From Linnemannia elongata (Eukaryota; Mortierellomycota; Mortierellomycetes; Mortierellales; Mortierellaceae), in the NCBI GenBank assembly GCA_036320915.1, contig JAXBDG010000004.1, positions 1,426,001 through 1,490,000 on the forward strand: DNA of 64,000 nucleotides, written 5' to 3'. The notes beneath the pieces were generated by a model. The model was not told where the DNA came from, made no database searches, and saw only the letters and a list, made by a program, of their open reading frames with translations. Shown here piece after piece: positions 45,801-56,596 of this stretch. A program made the position numbers and the translations under genes. The stretch's first letter is position 1. Each line of letters opens with the position of its first letter.

Positions 45801-48800
45801 AGTAAAAAGGTTAAATACAGGGCGACAAGTTTTCATACCTGATCTCGTGGGACATGTTGGCCAAAAAGTTGGACTTGGCGCGGGCGGCTTCCTCGGCGTG
45901 GTTCTTGGCTTGGTTAAGATCGATCAAGAGAGCCTCAGTACGAAGACGCTCCTCCTCCAGTTCAGCCGTGCGGGTCTGCAAGTGCATCGTTCGCGTCCTA
46001 ACCAACTCTTCCATATCATTCGCATACTTCTCTAGCAACGCCGCCATGCCACCAATCATGTCGCCATCGGGGCTAATCAATCGCAGACGGTGAATGATGG
46101 TCGCAAAGGATGGTCGCAGGTATGGGTCAGGCTGCAAACAGTTGCGAATCAAATGGTTGACGGCTCCAATGCTCTCATCCGAGGCATCGTCCAGCAAGAA
46201 ATCAGGCCGCAAGTTCTCGTTCTTAATCTGATCCAGCAGCATCGACGGTCCTTCAACCGGGTCCAAAATCGCCAACTGACGCGCATAAGGCGTCTTGCGG
46301 GTCATGATCTCGTTGAAGATGATACCGGCGCTGTACACATCACCACTCTTACTGGCAGTCTTGTGGAAGACAGAGCCACGGTGGATCATGTTCTCGGGGG
46401 CAACCCATCGGCCATCCTGAATTTCTCGAAGAGTCCTGGCGACATGGTACGCTTCCATCTCCATGGGGTCCTCCGGCAGGTTGTTGGTATGGAAGGGAAG
46501 TGAGTGGGCTGAACCGTTGCCGAAGAGACTCTCGCCACTGATACGCAGCGAGTTCCTATGAACAGTACTGCCTTGGCTCAGTTCGCTCGATCCCGTGCCT
46601 GTGTGAGCCATCCGTCCATATCCTGGTTGTTGTGTCGCCGTCAGCTCCCTCAGTCCATATCCTCCAACCTTAACCTCCCAGCGACTGGTGATAAGACAGT
46701 TGGCCGATTTCAAATCGCCGTGGAACTGGATCTTGGACTGGTGTAGAAACTCCATTCCACGGGAAATATCGCTCATGAACGACAGCTTGAAGAGCCAGTT
46801 GAAGTTGAGGTCCGGATTCGCCAGAACTTCCGTCAAGGTGCCCTTGGAACAGTGCTCGGTCACCACACAGATATCTGGTGGCTGAAGACACACACCGACC
46901 AGTTCCACCAGTTTGGGATGTCGCAACTCCATCACGTCCATAATCTCGATCCGAAGTTTTCGCGTCAGGTGCACCTTGGATCCGCCAATACGCCGGACAA
47001 AGACGGGCAGGTTACGGTAGACGCCAATCGCCTTTCCAGTATCATCCATAGGCTGGATTCCCGAGTTACCTCCGACGAATGTTGAGTGGCTCCGTTGAAA
47101 CATCCCGGTGGGTCGACCGCTCGCTCTACGTCCTCCACCTCCGCCTCCGCCGCCTTCCACATCTGACATGTAGGATATATGTTTGTGCTCGATCATCGAT
47201 CCTGAGTCCTGAGAGCCAAGCCCGCTGTCAGAATCATGATAAAGCCCCATGATCCTCTTGTAGTCCAGCATCCATGAGTCGTCTGCAAGTCGGGAGCGTT
47301 TACGGCGATTACGGAGGGCATAGACCGCTAGCGTGCCGACGACCGCCGCGAGCAGGAGCAGGCCCAGAGGCAGGAAAATGGCCAGGGTAATATTGTTGTT
47401 CTTTTGTTTGTTGTAGAAGTATTCCTGACAGTCCCGCGTCGCCTGACCAAAGTCCTCACAGCTCATGCAGCTACTTGAGCCTGTTCTGTTGGTGAAGGTG
47501 CCGAGTGGACATGCAGTGCAGTTGAGACTGTTGTACTGGTTGCTGTAATAGTTAGTCGGACAAGGCTGACAGTAAGGATTGCCGACATGGTACCCTTCTT
47601 TGGTCTGACAGTAGAGCGAGGTCCGGTTGCGATCCTTGCTGAAGAATTGACCCTTATCGCAGACGTAGTCAATCGTCGTGGGTCCTGTGGCGATGAAATT
47701 CCAGGTCTTGTCCTGAAGAACGGTCGAAAACGCGAGCTCAACGACAGACATGAATCCATTGAGATAGGATTGTTGAGACCAGACCTTCCAGACTTTTCCT
47801 GCGACATAATCCGCCAAAGCCGTGGATGACCGTCCCGTGGTGGTGACCAGAACCTTATCACCTACATCTCCCTTCGAGACCAGGTATTTGATGTTCTCGA
47901 AAAGCATGGTTGACGTAGTGTGGATGCTGTCGTACTTGTATCCAGCTCCAACTTCCGTAATCTTTCTCGATGCGCCAGAGAGATCGCCAGGAAGGAGTCG
48001 AACGCAGAAGGTGTCGAAGGGTGGGAGGAAGGAGGATCCGTAGAGCCCTGTCATCCTGGCATAGAGACCCCGACACATCAGCATCTGTTGCTCGGGCTCA
48101 TCGTTCTGGACAATGCAAATCGGTTGGGTTTTCCCACCGGCTAGGATGGCGTTCGCGTATTCCACACCAGCCTCGTATCCGTTCTCGCCGACCCAGGATA
48201 AACTCTGATGAGAAGGCCAATTATATGTCGATCCGATGCCGACAATTGGGAAAGGGAGGACTTGTTCTAGCGTATGGTTCCAGGGAGATTGAACGTTGCA
48301 CTGGTTCGCCAGGCCGGGCTTCAATTCGTCACACAATCCCTGCATAGTTTTGTTAACGTGCGTGGTTCGTTCAGGGACCTGCTTGATTGTCTGGTTGAGA
48401 GCATATTGGATGTAGGTATCACGGGCGTTACTCATGAGCAGTCCTTGCGTATTCGAGTCGTTCAGCGCCAAGCCGATGCTGAACTCGACCACTTCCTGTC
48501 GGATGGGTTGGTCGTATCGATATTCAGTCATCGTCCAGTTGAGCAAGCGTGCCGCGTCGCGTGCGCCTGTCGACAAGGCATCCCAATGCTCATTGATGGG
48601 AGAGCTATTATTACAGTAACGAAATGGCATTATTAAGGTTAACATCAAGGTCGCGTGCTGCTAATTCTAACATGGACATCGCAGCGTTCGATTGGGCCAC
48701 TTGCCTTCCGGTGATCATGCTGAAGCCTCTCGAGTAGTCCAAAAAGTTGCCAAGGGTCCATTCTTCTTGCGCCAGCATATCCTTGGCATTGGAAGGCGTC

Positions 48801-50627
48801 ACCAGCTTGGGACCGGTGATTATCTTGTCCTGGCTAATCGTCTCGCCCACACTCAGCTATAGCAGTAATATTGAACATGAAGTTAGATACACATCATTTC
48901 TATATGTTAAGGAAACGCAAACAGGCACTTTCATTTACACATTAGCGCATGTCGTTTCTTTTTACCTGGATATAAATCAGCATGAAAGCCATGATAGTCT
49001 GAATATACATCAAACTTGAGACGGAGTAATGCAAAGTTCCCTTGTCCATACACCGCATCATAGGTCGGTTAAAGTCAAACGAGGCAATCTTGAAAGGCCG
49101 AGTGCCGTTGAGGCTTGTGGCCAGCGCTTGGTTGAGCTCCAAGAAGGTTGTCGCAGTTAGGTAAACAATACCAGTGACAGACCGGCGGTTGAGGATGTTA
49201 TCGGGTACCGATTGGGCATAGGCAGGACCAGTGCCGTTTCGATTTCCCTTCTCGAGGTAGATGATGTGCTCTGTCAAGTTGGATGAAGCACCCGTGTTGG
49301 CCTGGAGAAAGGCGTTTAGAACACCATTGCAACGCTCAAGCAAGGCAGGGATGCGGTAGACGCCGTTGATGCAAACAAAGTCCTTGACGCCTGTGTGCAA
49401 AGAAATGACGGCGAGGATGAAAAGCGAGAGTAAGTAACAACATCAATGGATGAAGCTCAGGGTTCAATATGAAGTTAGGATCATGTAATATGCTAACGTG
49501 ATGGTATACTTGCCATCTTCAATCATCCCTTGGCCTATAAGTCGCCCCGCTTCATACTAATAAAGATGGAGAGAGAGACATAATATTGAGGATGTCAGAT
49601 AAGTTCTTTCAATTCGTGCCAGCGAGTGGATTTTCAGCTGCGGCGCTTATGCTCAAGCTGGTGTTGCTGTAACTTACATCGTCCGACATAATGGCGGGGA
49701 TGCCCAATTCTTTGGCTGCCTGCAGCCCGGTATAAATGGCAATGACGGGAATGTTCTTTTCACGGGCTGCGCGAATGGGTTCCCTTAGGATATCTGGATC
49801 CGGGATCGAGACAATAAGGGCATCGACCGGGTATTGGATCGCATTGTAGATAGCCGCACTCATCCGATTGGCGTCATACTCCATTCCTGACATATCGTCT
49901 GTGAGGGACATTGGCACAGTCAGCTTTGCATCCAACTTTGGGTTTTCTCCCGTCAAAGCCAATGCTATAGCAGTAGGTTATAAAGAAAGTACATCAATGT
50001 GAATATCAAGGGTATCAATGGAGTAGAGGATGTCGGGGTCGTAACGACACCAAACAAGGACAGGATGAACTTGTAGTCCAATTGGCATGGCTGCTTACCA
50101 TGGGTGATAAGCGATACGCGAGGAGTGTGGATGGTGTTTGTGCAGTTGGGAGACGATGAGGGATAGTCCTTGTAGGTAGTGATGCCCTGGTGGGAGGTTG
50201 GTGGGTCCAAGGGGGTGGGTTGTGGGACAGGGGATGGATTGGGGATGACGATTCCTGTCGAGGTGACAGGCGGTAGTTCTGTCTTTGGTAGTGGTGGCGA
50301 AGGTAGAGGTCCGATGGCAGTTGTTGTCGTCTGTGCATCGACAATGACGGTCGGGCCGAGGCATGATAGATTGAGGAAAATGGTGAGGATGAGGGCGAGG
50401 AACAGAAAGTGGGAGGTGAAGGAGGGTCGATGTTGTCGAAGAAGAGGGGCGGAGGAGAGGGAGGAAGAGGAGGACAATGAACGATAAGAGGCAGCAGGGG
50501 AGGTTGCAGCGGCTGTCGGGTGGAGGGAGTCCTCCTCGTCCCCGAAGTCGGTAATGGCTGTCGGGGGGATGATGACGGTGACCCTGGGGGACAAGGCCGG
50601 TGCCGCTGCAGCGCAGGAGCGCCTCAT
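42892..50627 (-). CDS. Chimeric receptor: PBP-like sensors, Cys-rich stalk, TM, receptor-cyclase-type kinase-homology domain, hybrid histidine kinase and receiver
   Basis: Exons 50099-50627, 49678-49964, 49514-49556, 48966-49390, 48705-48856, 45839-48604 and 42892-45733 give 2347 residues. In order: a hydrophobic signal or anchor at residues 73-91; a sugar-type periplasmic-binding-like region (DALIVSIPDPD, GIPAIMSDD, ITGPKLVTP); a second one (residues 480-800: INEHWDALSTGARDAA, FPIVGIGS); a Cys-rich GCC2/ephrin-receptor-like stalk (CQPCPTNYYS, CTACPLGTF); a span at 884-907; a kinase-homology domain at 1005-1325 with HGDLKSANC, WVAPEN and SGDVYSAG; a coiled signalling helix (LEKYAND...EELV); histidine kinase H-box MSHEIRTPMN at 1400, N-box, GxGxP and GGTGLGLAIS; a degenerate receiver; and a C-terminal receiver at 1980-2135 (VDDNPVN, MDVWMPV, LSKPIKK). 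Acidic tail. The output is His-to-Asp phosphorelay. Two introns appear to be GC-AG. The first sensor region seems to lack part of its N-terminal lobe. Confidence 0.88.
48605..48704 (-). other. GC-AG intron 5 of the receptor kinase gene
   Basis: GGAAG|GCAAGT donor and TAATAG acceptor, 100 bases. It joins FSMITG to SSPINEHWDAL in phase. Without it the frame hits a stop after LELAARDLDVNLNNAISLL. An alternative is that coding starts again a little earlier in the same downstream frame (LTLIMPFRY), but no GT donor in the right phase is available. Confidence 0.7.
49391..49513 (-). other. GC-AG intron 3 of the receptor kinase gene
   Basis: GATG|GCAAGT donor and ACACAG acceptor, joining MIEDG to VKDFVCING in phase. 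The nearby GT (four bases further) would shift the frame. Confidence 0.75.
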
Positions 50628-52130
50628 ATCCACAGTGGCGGCAAAATGGGAAGTGTCTGTGGGGATCGGCAAGGTGTTGTGTGCCTTGTCAGTTGTTATT
50701 GTTTGGGGGCGTGGTTTGAGGGGTGTGCGAATAAGATCAGGAAGGGAGAAAAAAGAGTCGAGCAGTTGGTTGATATCGATATCTCGAGCAATTAGGATGG
50801 GATGGTTGTTTTTGGTTAACACGACACACTAGTGCGGGTCGAAGTGGGCGCTAGTTCAGACTGTTTGTTGCTGTTGTTGATGTCGAGTATGTTGGTGAGA
50901 TCGAGAATGAATGAATGGGGCGAGTGAATTGGGCGTTGTAAAAAGGTGGAGTAGTGAGAGATAATCGTTGCAGTGTGTATGCGTGTGTGTGGGCACAAAA
51001 GGTGGGAAGTAGTGTGGAGAGTGAGTAGGGATGAGTAAAGAGTAGAGTGGGGTGTATGTGTGCAATAACAATGAGAAGAGCAAGAAGTGTGCAGCTGATG
51101 AAATCGATTGAGGTGAAATGAATGTGTAAAGGAATGGACAATCGACTGAATGCGATGCAGGGTGTGAGTGTGGGAGGAGGAAGGGGAGGGGTTGGGGGGT
51201 GGGATGAAGGAAAGGAGTGATTGCGAGCAGAGACAGGATGGGCACACACACAAAAGACAGAAGAGACCCAAGACAGAAGAGACACAAGACACTAGAGACA
51301 AGTGGAGGAGAGAATACCCGTTTTGCTGGGCCATCAAAAAAAAAAAAAAAAAAAAAAAAAAGTGAAATGTACTTCTTTCTGGTGTTGAGAGGGCAGAAAG
51401 GCCTCTATATCGAGAAAAAAAAAATTCAATAGTTGTAGTGGGTGTGAGCAATGAGAGTGTGAGTGAAAAAGTGGGAGCCCTGTTGCTTTTTGTTGTATAC
51501 TGTAACTCTTCTGTCTGCTTACTCAGTCAGCCTAGGATTCAGAAGAAGAAAAAAGTCCGGCTTGAAGCCAGCCGACGTTAGTGCGAATTGCAAAACTATT
51601 TTCAGGCTGGTTTTCTTCGTCTGAAACACAAGAGTAGGGCGAGTATGAAGAACTAGAGGGAGGGAGGTGGGCGTGGAATCCTTTAATCTTCTTTTCTTGT
51701 TCGACTTGCTGTATGTCACCTTCTCACCCACACGAAAAAAGTGTACATGCGGCCAGAAAAATGGGTCATGTCTATCCATCCCAACCAGGCACATCGATCA
51801 CCTATCCCCCTATCTACTTCCTTCCCCCCTTCTTTTTTTTTCCCTCTCTCCTACTTCTCTCCTCTCTTCGACAATTTGTCAACAACAAAAAAGTAACAAA
51901 AAAAACAACAATCAGCTGCAGCTCGTAGTCAAGAGTCCGACGGTTGTTCCTCGCAACAGCAAAGAGAAAAAATCAACCTTAATTTTTCATTTGCCATTTT
52001 GGGCGTTGAGCAATCATCGTCATCATCTCACATATCATCATCAGAAATGAAGTCCTACTTCTAGCAATCATCATCATAGGTCGTAGAGCGATTGAGAAAA
52101 GAAGAAGCTACGTAAACAGCGAATAATTAT
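50628..52130. other. Intergenic: promoter of the receptor kinase and 3' end of the DHHC gene
   Basis: 1.5 kb without a supported gene. The frame of the receptor continues upstream to a GTG at 50822 but contains no ATG beyond 50627, so I take 50627 as the start. 50880-51200 is A/G-rich on the plus strand (C/T-rich receptor leader). An A26 run lies at 51336-51361. 51800-51900 is C/T-rich on the plus strand, but no gene follows in that sense. Confidence 0.5.
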
Positions 52131-54018
52131 CTAAACCATCTCCACTAGTTCATCGACACGCGATTGCCGCACCTCCGTCGGACCAAACCAGCGCTTTGAC
52201 ATCGGAGTCCGTGAAGACGACGACGGCAACGGTACTCCTCCCCCCCCTCCTGCTGCTTGTGCTGCTATCGAGGTGTCATTAGGCGACAATGAGGATGCTG
52301 GCAACAACGACACTGGCGACTCAAATTCAGAATCACATCGATCTCCTATATCACTCCTCATCTTGAACTGAATGCCATCCCCAAGCATTGGCTGTGGCCA
52401 CAACCACAGCAAAGGATTTTGACCAAGGATCACTTGAAAGTTTGTCAACACACCCAGATGATAGGGGCACTTGACCTTTTTTTAGCGAGTTAAGGGACGA
52501 AGTGTTAGTGGCAAGTTCTCTTGTCTTCATAGAGAGGAGAGATGGAATCAGATCAAAGAAACCTGAAATGCAACCAATTCTCATTGTAAAAAAGAACGTT
52601 GGTCATCCAAGGAAAAAAAAAATAAAAAAAAAAAAAAAAAAAAAAGATTAACAGAAAGGGAAACCGAGACAAGACTAACCTCTCGAATCTTGCCACGGCG
52701 GATGATGGTCAAAACTCGGTCCTTCTCCCAACTCTCGATGGTAGTGGTATTGCTGGAGATGCACCAAAAATGGTATGTGGTCAAAATACTTATTCCAAAC
52801 AAGACAGAGCCGTCTAAGCATAGGTCCACCACTATCATGATCATCTGTTCCTGAGTTGGTGCATTGTGCAGATTCTATGAGCGCATGACATGTATGGAAC
52901 AATACATTGGATTCAAATAGTGAGTAAGCAGCAAGAGAGGAGGATGGGGGCAGGGACGACGTGCCTGCATGCGCGCATCTCGCGGAGTGTACAACCCATA
53001 GCAATTATGCAAAATTCACAACTTACGAGGCCGAGCTTTTCATTCTCGTAGGCTTCAACGCACCGGAGGATGAGTAGGACTGCACAGTAAAATGTCGAGA
53101 TGGTTGTCCAGGTAATGAAGCGTACAAAGTGGCCATAGTTGTAGTAACCAATGCAGTTCTGGACCCACGGACAATGATGGTCCATCTTGAGGACACATTT
53201 TTTGCATGTTCGACAGTGGTGTGTCCGAGGTGGTTTGTAGGCGTCGCAGGTGCGGCAGTAACGAGGAGTGTGCGTTGTCTTTTTGTACTCAATGCTAGAT
53301 CCGTCAATTGGGGGGCACTATGAAATAGTTATGCACAATGGTGAGCATCATTAGTCAACACAGATAGTGAGGACCATTCCTGGGATAAACGAGGCGGTGA
53401 GCCAAGAGCGAAGGAGCACAAAGTGACGACGATGATGATGTTGGATGAGTGGAAGGAAAGGTGTGTGAACCAAGCAAATACTCCGGACAAGGGACTGAAA
53501 CCAAAAGACCATGTCCACCTGTCGTTCTCTCCCTCTCTTTCGATAATTCGTTGCTTCGATGTATAACCTAACGAACCACGTAGTCCGACAGGGTCAAGTA
53601 GTTGGCACGGTTGAATGGCACTTACCCAGTCAAGTGGAGGCGATCCCGGGTTGGTTGTCATGGTCAAATAGTAATTCCAACACAGCATGACGAGTGAGCA
53701 GTTGAACGGAACTAGGTACAATAGCGCCCGTACATTCAAATTGGCCCACATCACCGACAGATATCCAAATGTCGGTCCATTGCTGCTCTCGCCAATACTA
53801 CCCTCCTCGACTCCTCCTAGCGGCTGAATCCCTAAACCGTTCTCAAGCGGATCCAGTGCTTCGATAGGGTTCATTGGTATAAAGACGGTGTGGCGTGACG
53901 AGGTTGTCCAGGAACCAAAGAGCCATGGCCAGAAGACAAAGACTTGGGATGAGATGGCGATGAAGGAGAAGAGGGTCCAGGCTAGGAAGGCAATCCATTT
54001 GTCGTTGCCGCCGCCCAT
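52131..54018 (-). CDS. DHHC palmitoyltransferase (Pfa4-like)
   Basis: S-acyltransferase of ER or Golgi membranes. Exons 53626-54018, 53027-53317, 52680-52874 and 52131-52475 give 407 residues. Two N-terminal spans (FLAWTLFSFIAISSQVFVFW; YLVPFNCSLVMLCWNYYL) precede TNPGSPP, then the DHHC Cys-rich domain: YCRTCDAYKPPRTHHCRTC, CVLKMDHHCPWVQNC, IGYYNYGHFVRF. Two more spans follow, then the TTIESWEKDRV (TTxE-type) segment and CPYHLGVLTNFQVILG, LWLWPQP and GDGIQF, which are typical of Pfa4 and ZDHHC6-like enzymes. In yeast Pfa4 acylates chitin synthase Chs3 (family knowledge). The last intron contains an A-rich low-complexity tract at 52612-52645 and was chosen because it yields an uninterrupted KIRE-VKCPY junction. 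The C-terminal tail is Ser/Gly-rich. Confidence 0.92.
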
Positions 54019-54269
54019 TGCGTTTCTATTTGTGTTGTGTTCTTTCTCTCCTGCCTATGTCCTTGTTCCCGTTTTCTGAGCAAAATCGTCTTTCTGAGGT
54101 GAGTTGTTGTGTGAGTGATGAATGGTGAACTCTCCCTATGTGTGTGGTTTTGGTTTCCTTGTCACTTCGTAGGTCCAGGCGGCAGGGAGGCAGGTGAGGC
54201 AGGCCAGGGAGCTCCTGAAATACAAAAGCCGAGTGAAATCACGGGACTTGCACACCCTTAAGCATGTTC

Positions 54270-54663
54270 TTATCAGATTGAAAAAAAAAGAGACAAGCGC
54301 CAACCTCCTTTTATCAGATTCTTTTATGTTTATTCGCGGTCATTTTGTTTCTTTGCTCCCTTTCCTCCCTCCCCCCTATTCCTCTCATTTTTTTTGTAGC
54401 GTCTGTCCTGCGACTGACCCCATCTCCCTCTTCTTCCTTTTCCAAGTCTGTCACTAGTAAGTTGTACCCCCATGGCATTAATGAGTAAAGTGTTTGTGAA
54501 CGCGAACTCATCTTCATTGTAAACGTGTTATTTTTTGAATCACGAAGCCGAAACAAGAAAGACAAAAAATACGCCCACGACTCCACAACTCTGAAATAAA
54601 GAGATGGTGGCCCTTATTGAAGAAGAAAGGATGAGGGAGAGGAGAGGTGAGGGGTTACTTATC

Positions 54664-54699
<36 letters not shown>

Positions 54700-54899
54700 A
54701 TTATAATTGATGCAATGTGACAAACAAGTATGACACTGGATTCAACAAAGAAGGAAAAAATAAGGAAGGAAGAGACGAAGGATGGAGAAAGTGTCGGAGG
54801 GGATTGAAGTAGAGGAGGGAAATGTATATCGAAAGAGGTGGAGCGAATGTGGGAAAGTGTCGGACCCGACTGTTGGATGCTTCTATTTTGTTATCTGAT
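54270..54899. promoter_or_regulatory. Three ATCWGATAA iron-type GATA sites upstream of the cytochrome b561 gene
   Basis: Exact matches on the minus strand at 54270-54278, 54311-54319 and 54891-54899, i.e. 240-870 bases before the b561 start codon. The first two are 32 bases apart. The motif is the published consensus for fungal GATA-type iron repressors. The same region could also act on the divergent DHHC gene. Regulation is inferred from motif and gene function. Confidence 0.65.
54665..54697. repeat. A33 homopolymer
   Basis: Uninterrupted A run in the DHHC/b561 divergent promoter region, between the second and third GATA sites. Confidence 0.9.
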
Positions 54900-55140
54900 G
54901 ATGCCATGCTACATACTACATGAAGCACTCTAAATCTGAATTTCATTCTTTTGTTTTTTTTCTGTGCGCCCACTTGTTCTCTCAGTTCCCCTCAAGCAGC
55001 ACTGATTTGTGAGCACACTATACTGTACACAGAGCAGACACACTCAAAGAGCAGACACACTCACAGAGTAGACACTCACCACTCACAAACACAAACAAGA
55101 AGGACATCCGCCCTAAAAAAGGTGCGATCTCAGCCACAAA

Positions 55141-56439
55141 ATGCACCATCATTCCCCCCCTGCGAGCAAGCAACCCTCCGGAGCCGAAGACGAGAGCAGC
55201 CCCCTCTTTGTCTCTCTCACCTCCTCCTCCGCCGCCAACCTCTCATCCCCACAACAGACAAAGATCCACACCTGTTCCTCTTCTCCCTCAGGCCCCCAAT
55301 ACCAGTCCGTCAGCAGGTCTCCCTCTCCGAAAAAGAAGCGGACAAGCCCTCGTCCTGACGACATTCATCGCGAAGACCCCGAACACTATCTCCCTGACTC
55401 CGGCTCCGGATCTTCCACTTCTTCAGCATTCTCTTCCTCAGAAGACGAAGACGAAGACGATCAAACCGCTACCACTGACCAAACTCGGCTCCAACGATCC
55501 AACCACCCACACCGTCACCACCACCATCATCATCGATACACCCGAGTTCAGAAAATGCTTGCCGTCGTTGCTCAGCTCGGACTTATCATTTACTTTGGGA
55601 CCCTGATTGGAGTTCTGACCAAAGCTCCTTGGGTTTATCCTTATTCATGGCATCCCATTTGTATGGGACTCTATGGCTTTGTTGCTACTGAAGGTAAGTT
55701 CCCTTCGATTATCTCACGATTGAGCAGCGATGATAATGATGATTGCAACAACAACAACAATATGTGAGACCCCTTGCATCCCAGACAATGAAGACGAAAT
55801 GCATTCTACCCACCCCCTTCGAGTGTCCCTTGGAAACAAAACTGCTCGTTTGTTGTCACTTTACAAACATTGACTGACTAATTATTATTTTTTTCAATTC
55901 CCTCCTGCCCCATTTTTCGTTCTGGACCACCCATTACCACTCTTGTTCAATTAGGCATCCTCCTTTTGCAACCAAATGAAAAAGGAAAACAGAGGGCGCT
56001 GGCAAGGACAGTTCATGGATCGCTTTTGTCGTTGGCGCTCGTGAGTGCCGTCATCGGATTTTGGGCCATCTATGAAAACAAGGACAGACTGGGCAAGGAA
56101 CATTTCCACACCAACCATGCGTATCTTGGATGTACTGCTGTCTTTGTGTTTGCACTCCAGGTCCTCTTTGGACTTTCGGTCGCATATGCACCCAAGGCGT
56201 TTTACAGGAGAATCGGTCAAGCCAGGATCACGCGTATTCATCGTGTCACTGGATACATCTCGATCTCGTTGGTCTGGGGTACCCTTTGGCTAGCGGTTGT
56301 CACCAGTTGGGTCAAGAAGAACTTTGACCAGGAGTGGATTTTCTACTTGGGAATGGGTATGGTCGCAGTTGGATTGGTTGGCCAGATCACTCCTTCACGA
56401 CTCTACTTGACGCCAAAACGCAAATCTGTCGCCCCTTGA
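55141..56439 (+). CDS. Cytochrome b561 family membrane protein, probable ferrireductase
   Basis: Exons 55141-55693 and 55955-56439 give 345 residues. About 120 residues of Ser/Pro-rich acidic disordered sequence end in a histidine-rich patch (HPHRHHHHHHR, about residues 123-134). The b561 core then has five or six spans. Likely heme-ligand histidines sit in the expected spacing: SWHPICMGLYG, ARTVHGSLLSL, HTNHAYLGC and RIHRVTGY. Family members move electrons across membranes from ascorbate-type donors to ferric iron or monodehydroascorbate. No DOMON domain is fused. Three iron-type GATA motifs upstream support a role in reductive iron handling. It converges with the sirtuin gene, leaving 157 bases between stops. 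Confidence 0.88.
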
Positions 56440-56504
56440 ACAGCACCTCTTTCGCGTCCTTTGCTTTATTCTCTTTTTGGGCCAACCATTACATAACATG
56501 TCAT

Positions 56505-56510
56505 AATAAA
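56505..56510 (+). terminator. Candidate poly(A) signal of the cytochrome b561 gene
   Basis: AATAAA 66 bases after the stop codon at 56439. Confidence 0.45.
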
Positions 56511-56596
56511 ACAACCATGCCAGTGTGCGCATATCATTTATATGATTCAAGACCCATATGTGCATGAAAACAAGTATAGGAGGGAGCAAGAAAAGA

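Larger units (their letters stand above)
54019..55140. promoter_or_regulatory. Divergent promoter region between DHHC and cytochrome b561 genes
   Basis: 1.1 kb with no gene. It contains three exact ATCWGATAA sites (listed separately), an A33 run at 54665-54697 and, at 55016-55080, repeated ACACTCA-type sequence in the leader of the b561 gene. Confidence 0.55.

Noticed and set aside
52560..52600. 17-base extra exon (NWLHF) in the DHHC gene
   Set aside because: Including it breaks the phase into the conserved CPYHLG segment; direct joining of 52680 to 52475 gives the family-typical KIRE-VKCPY sequence.
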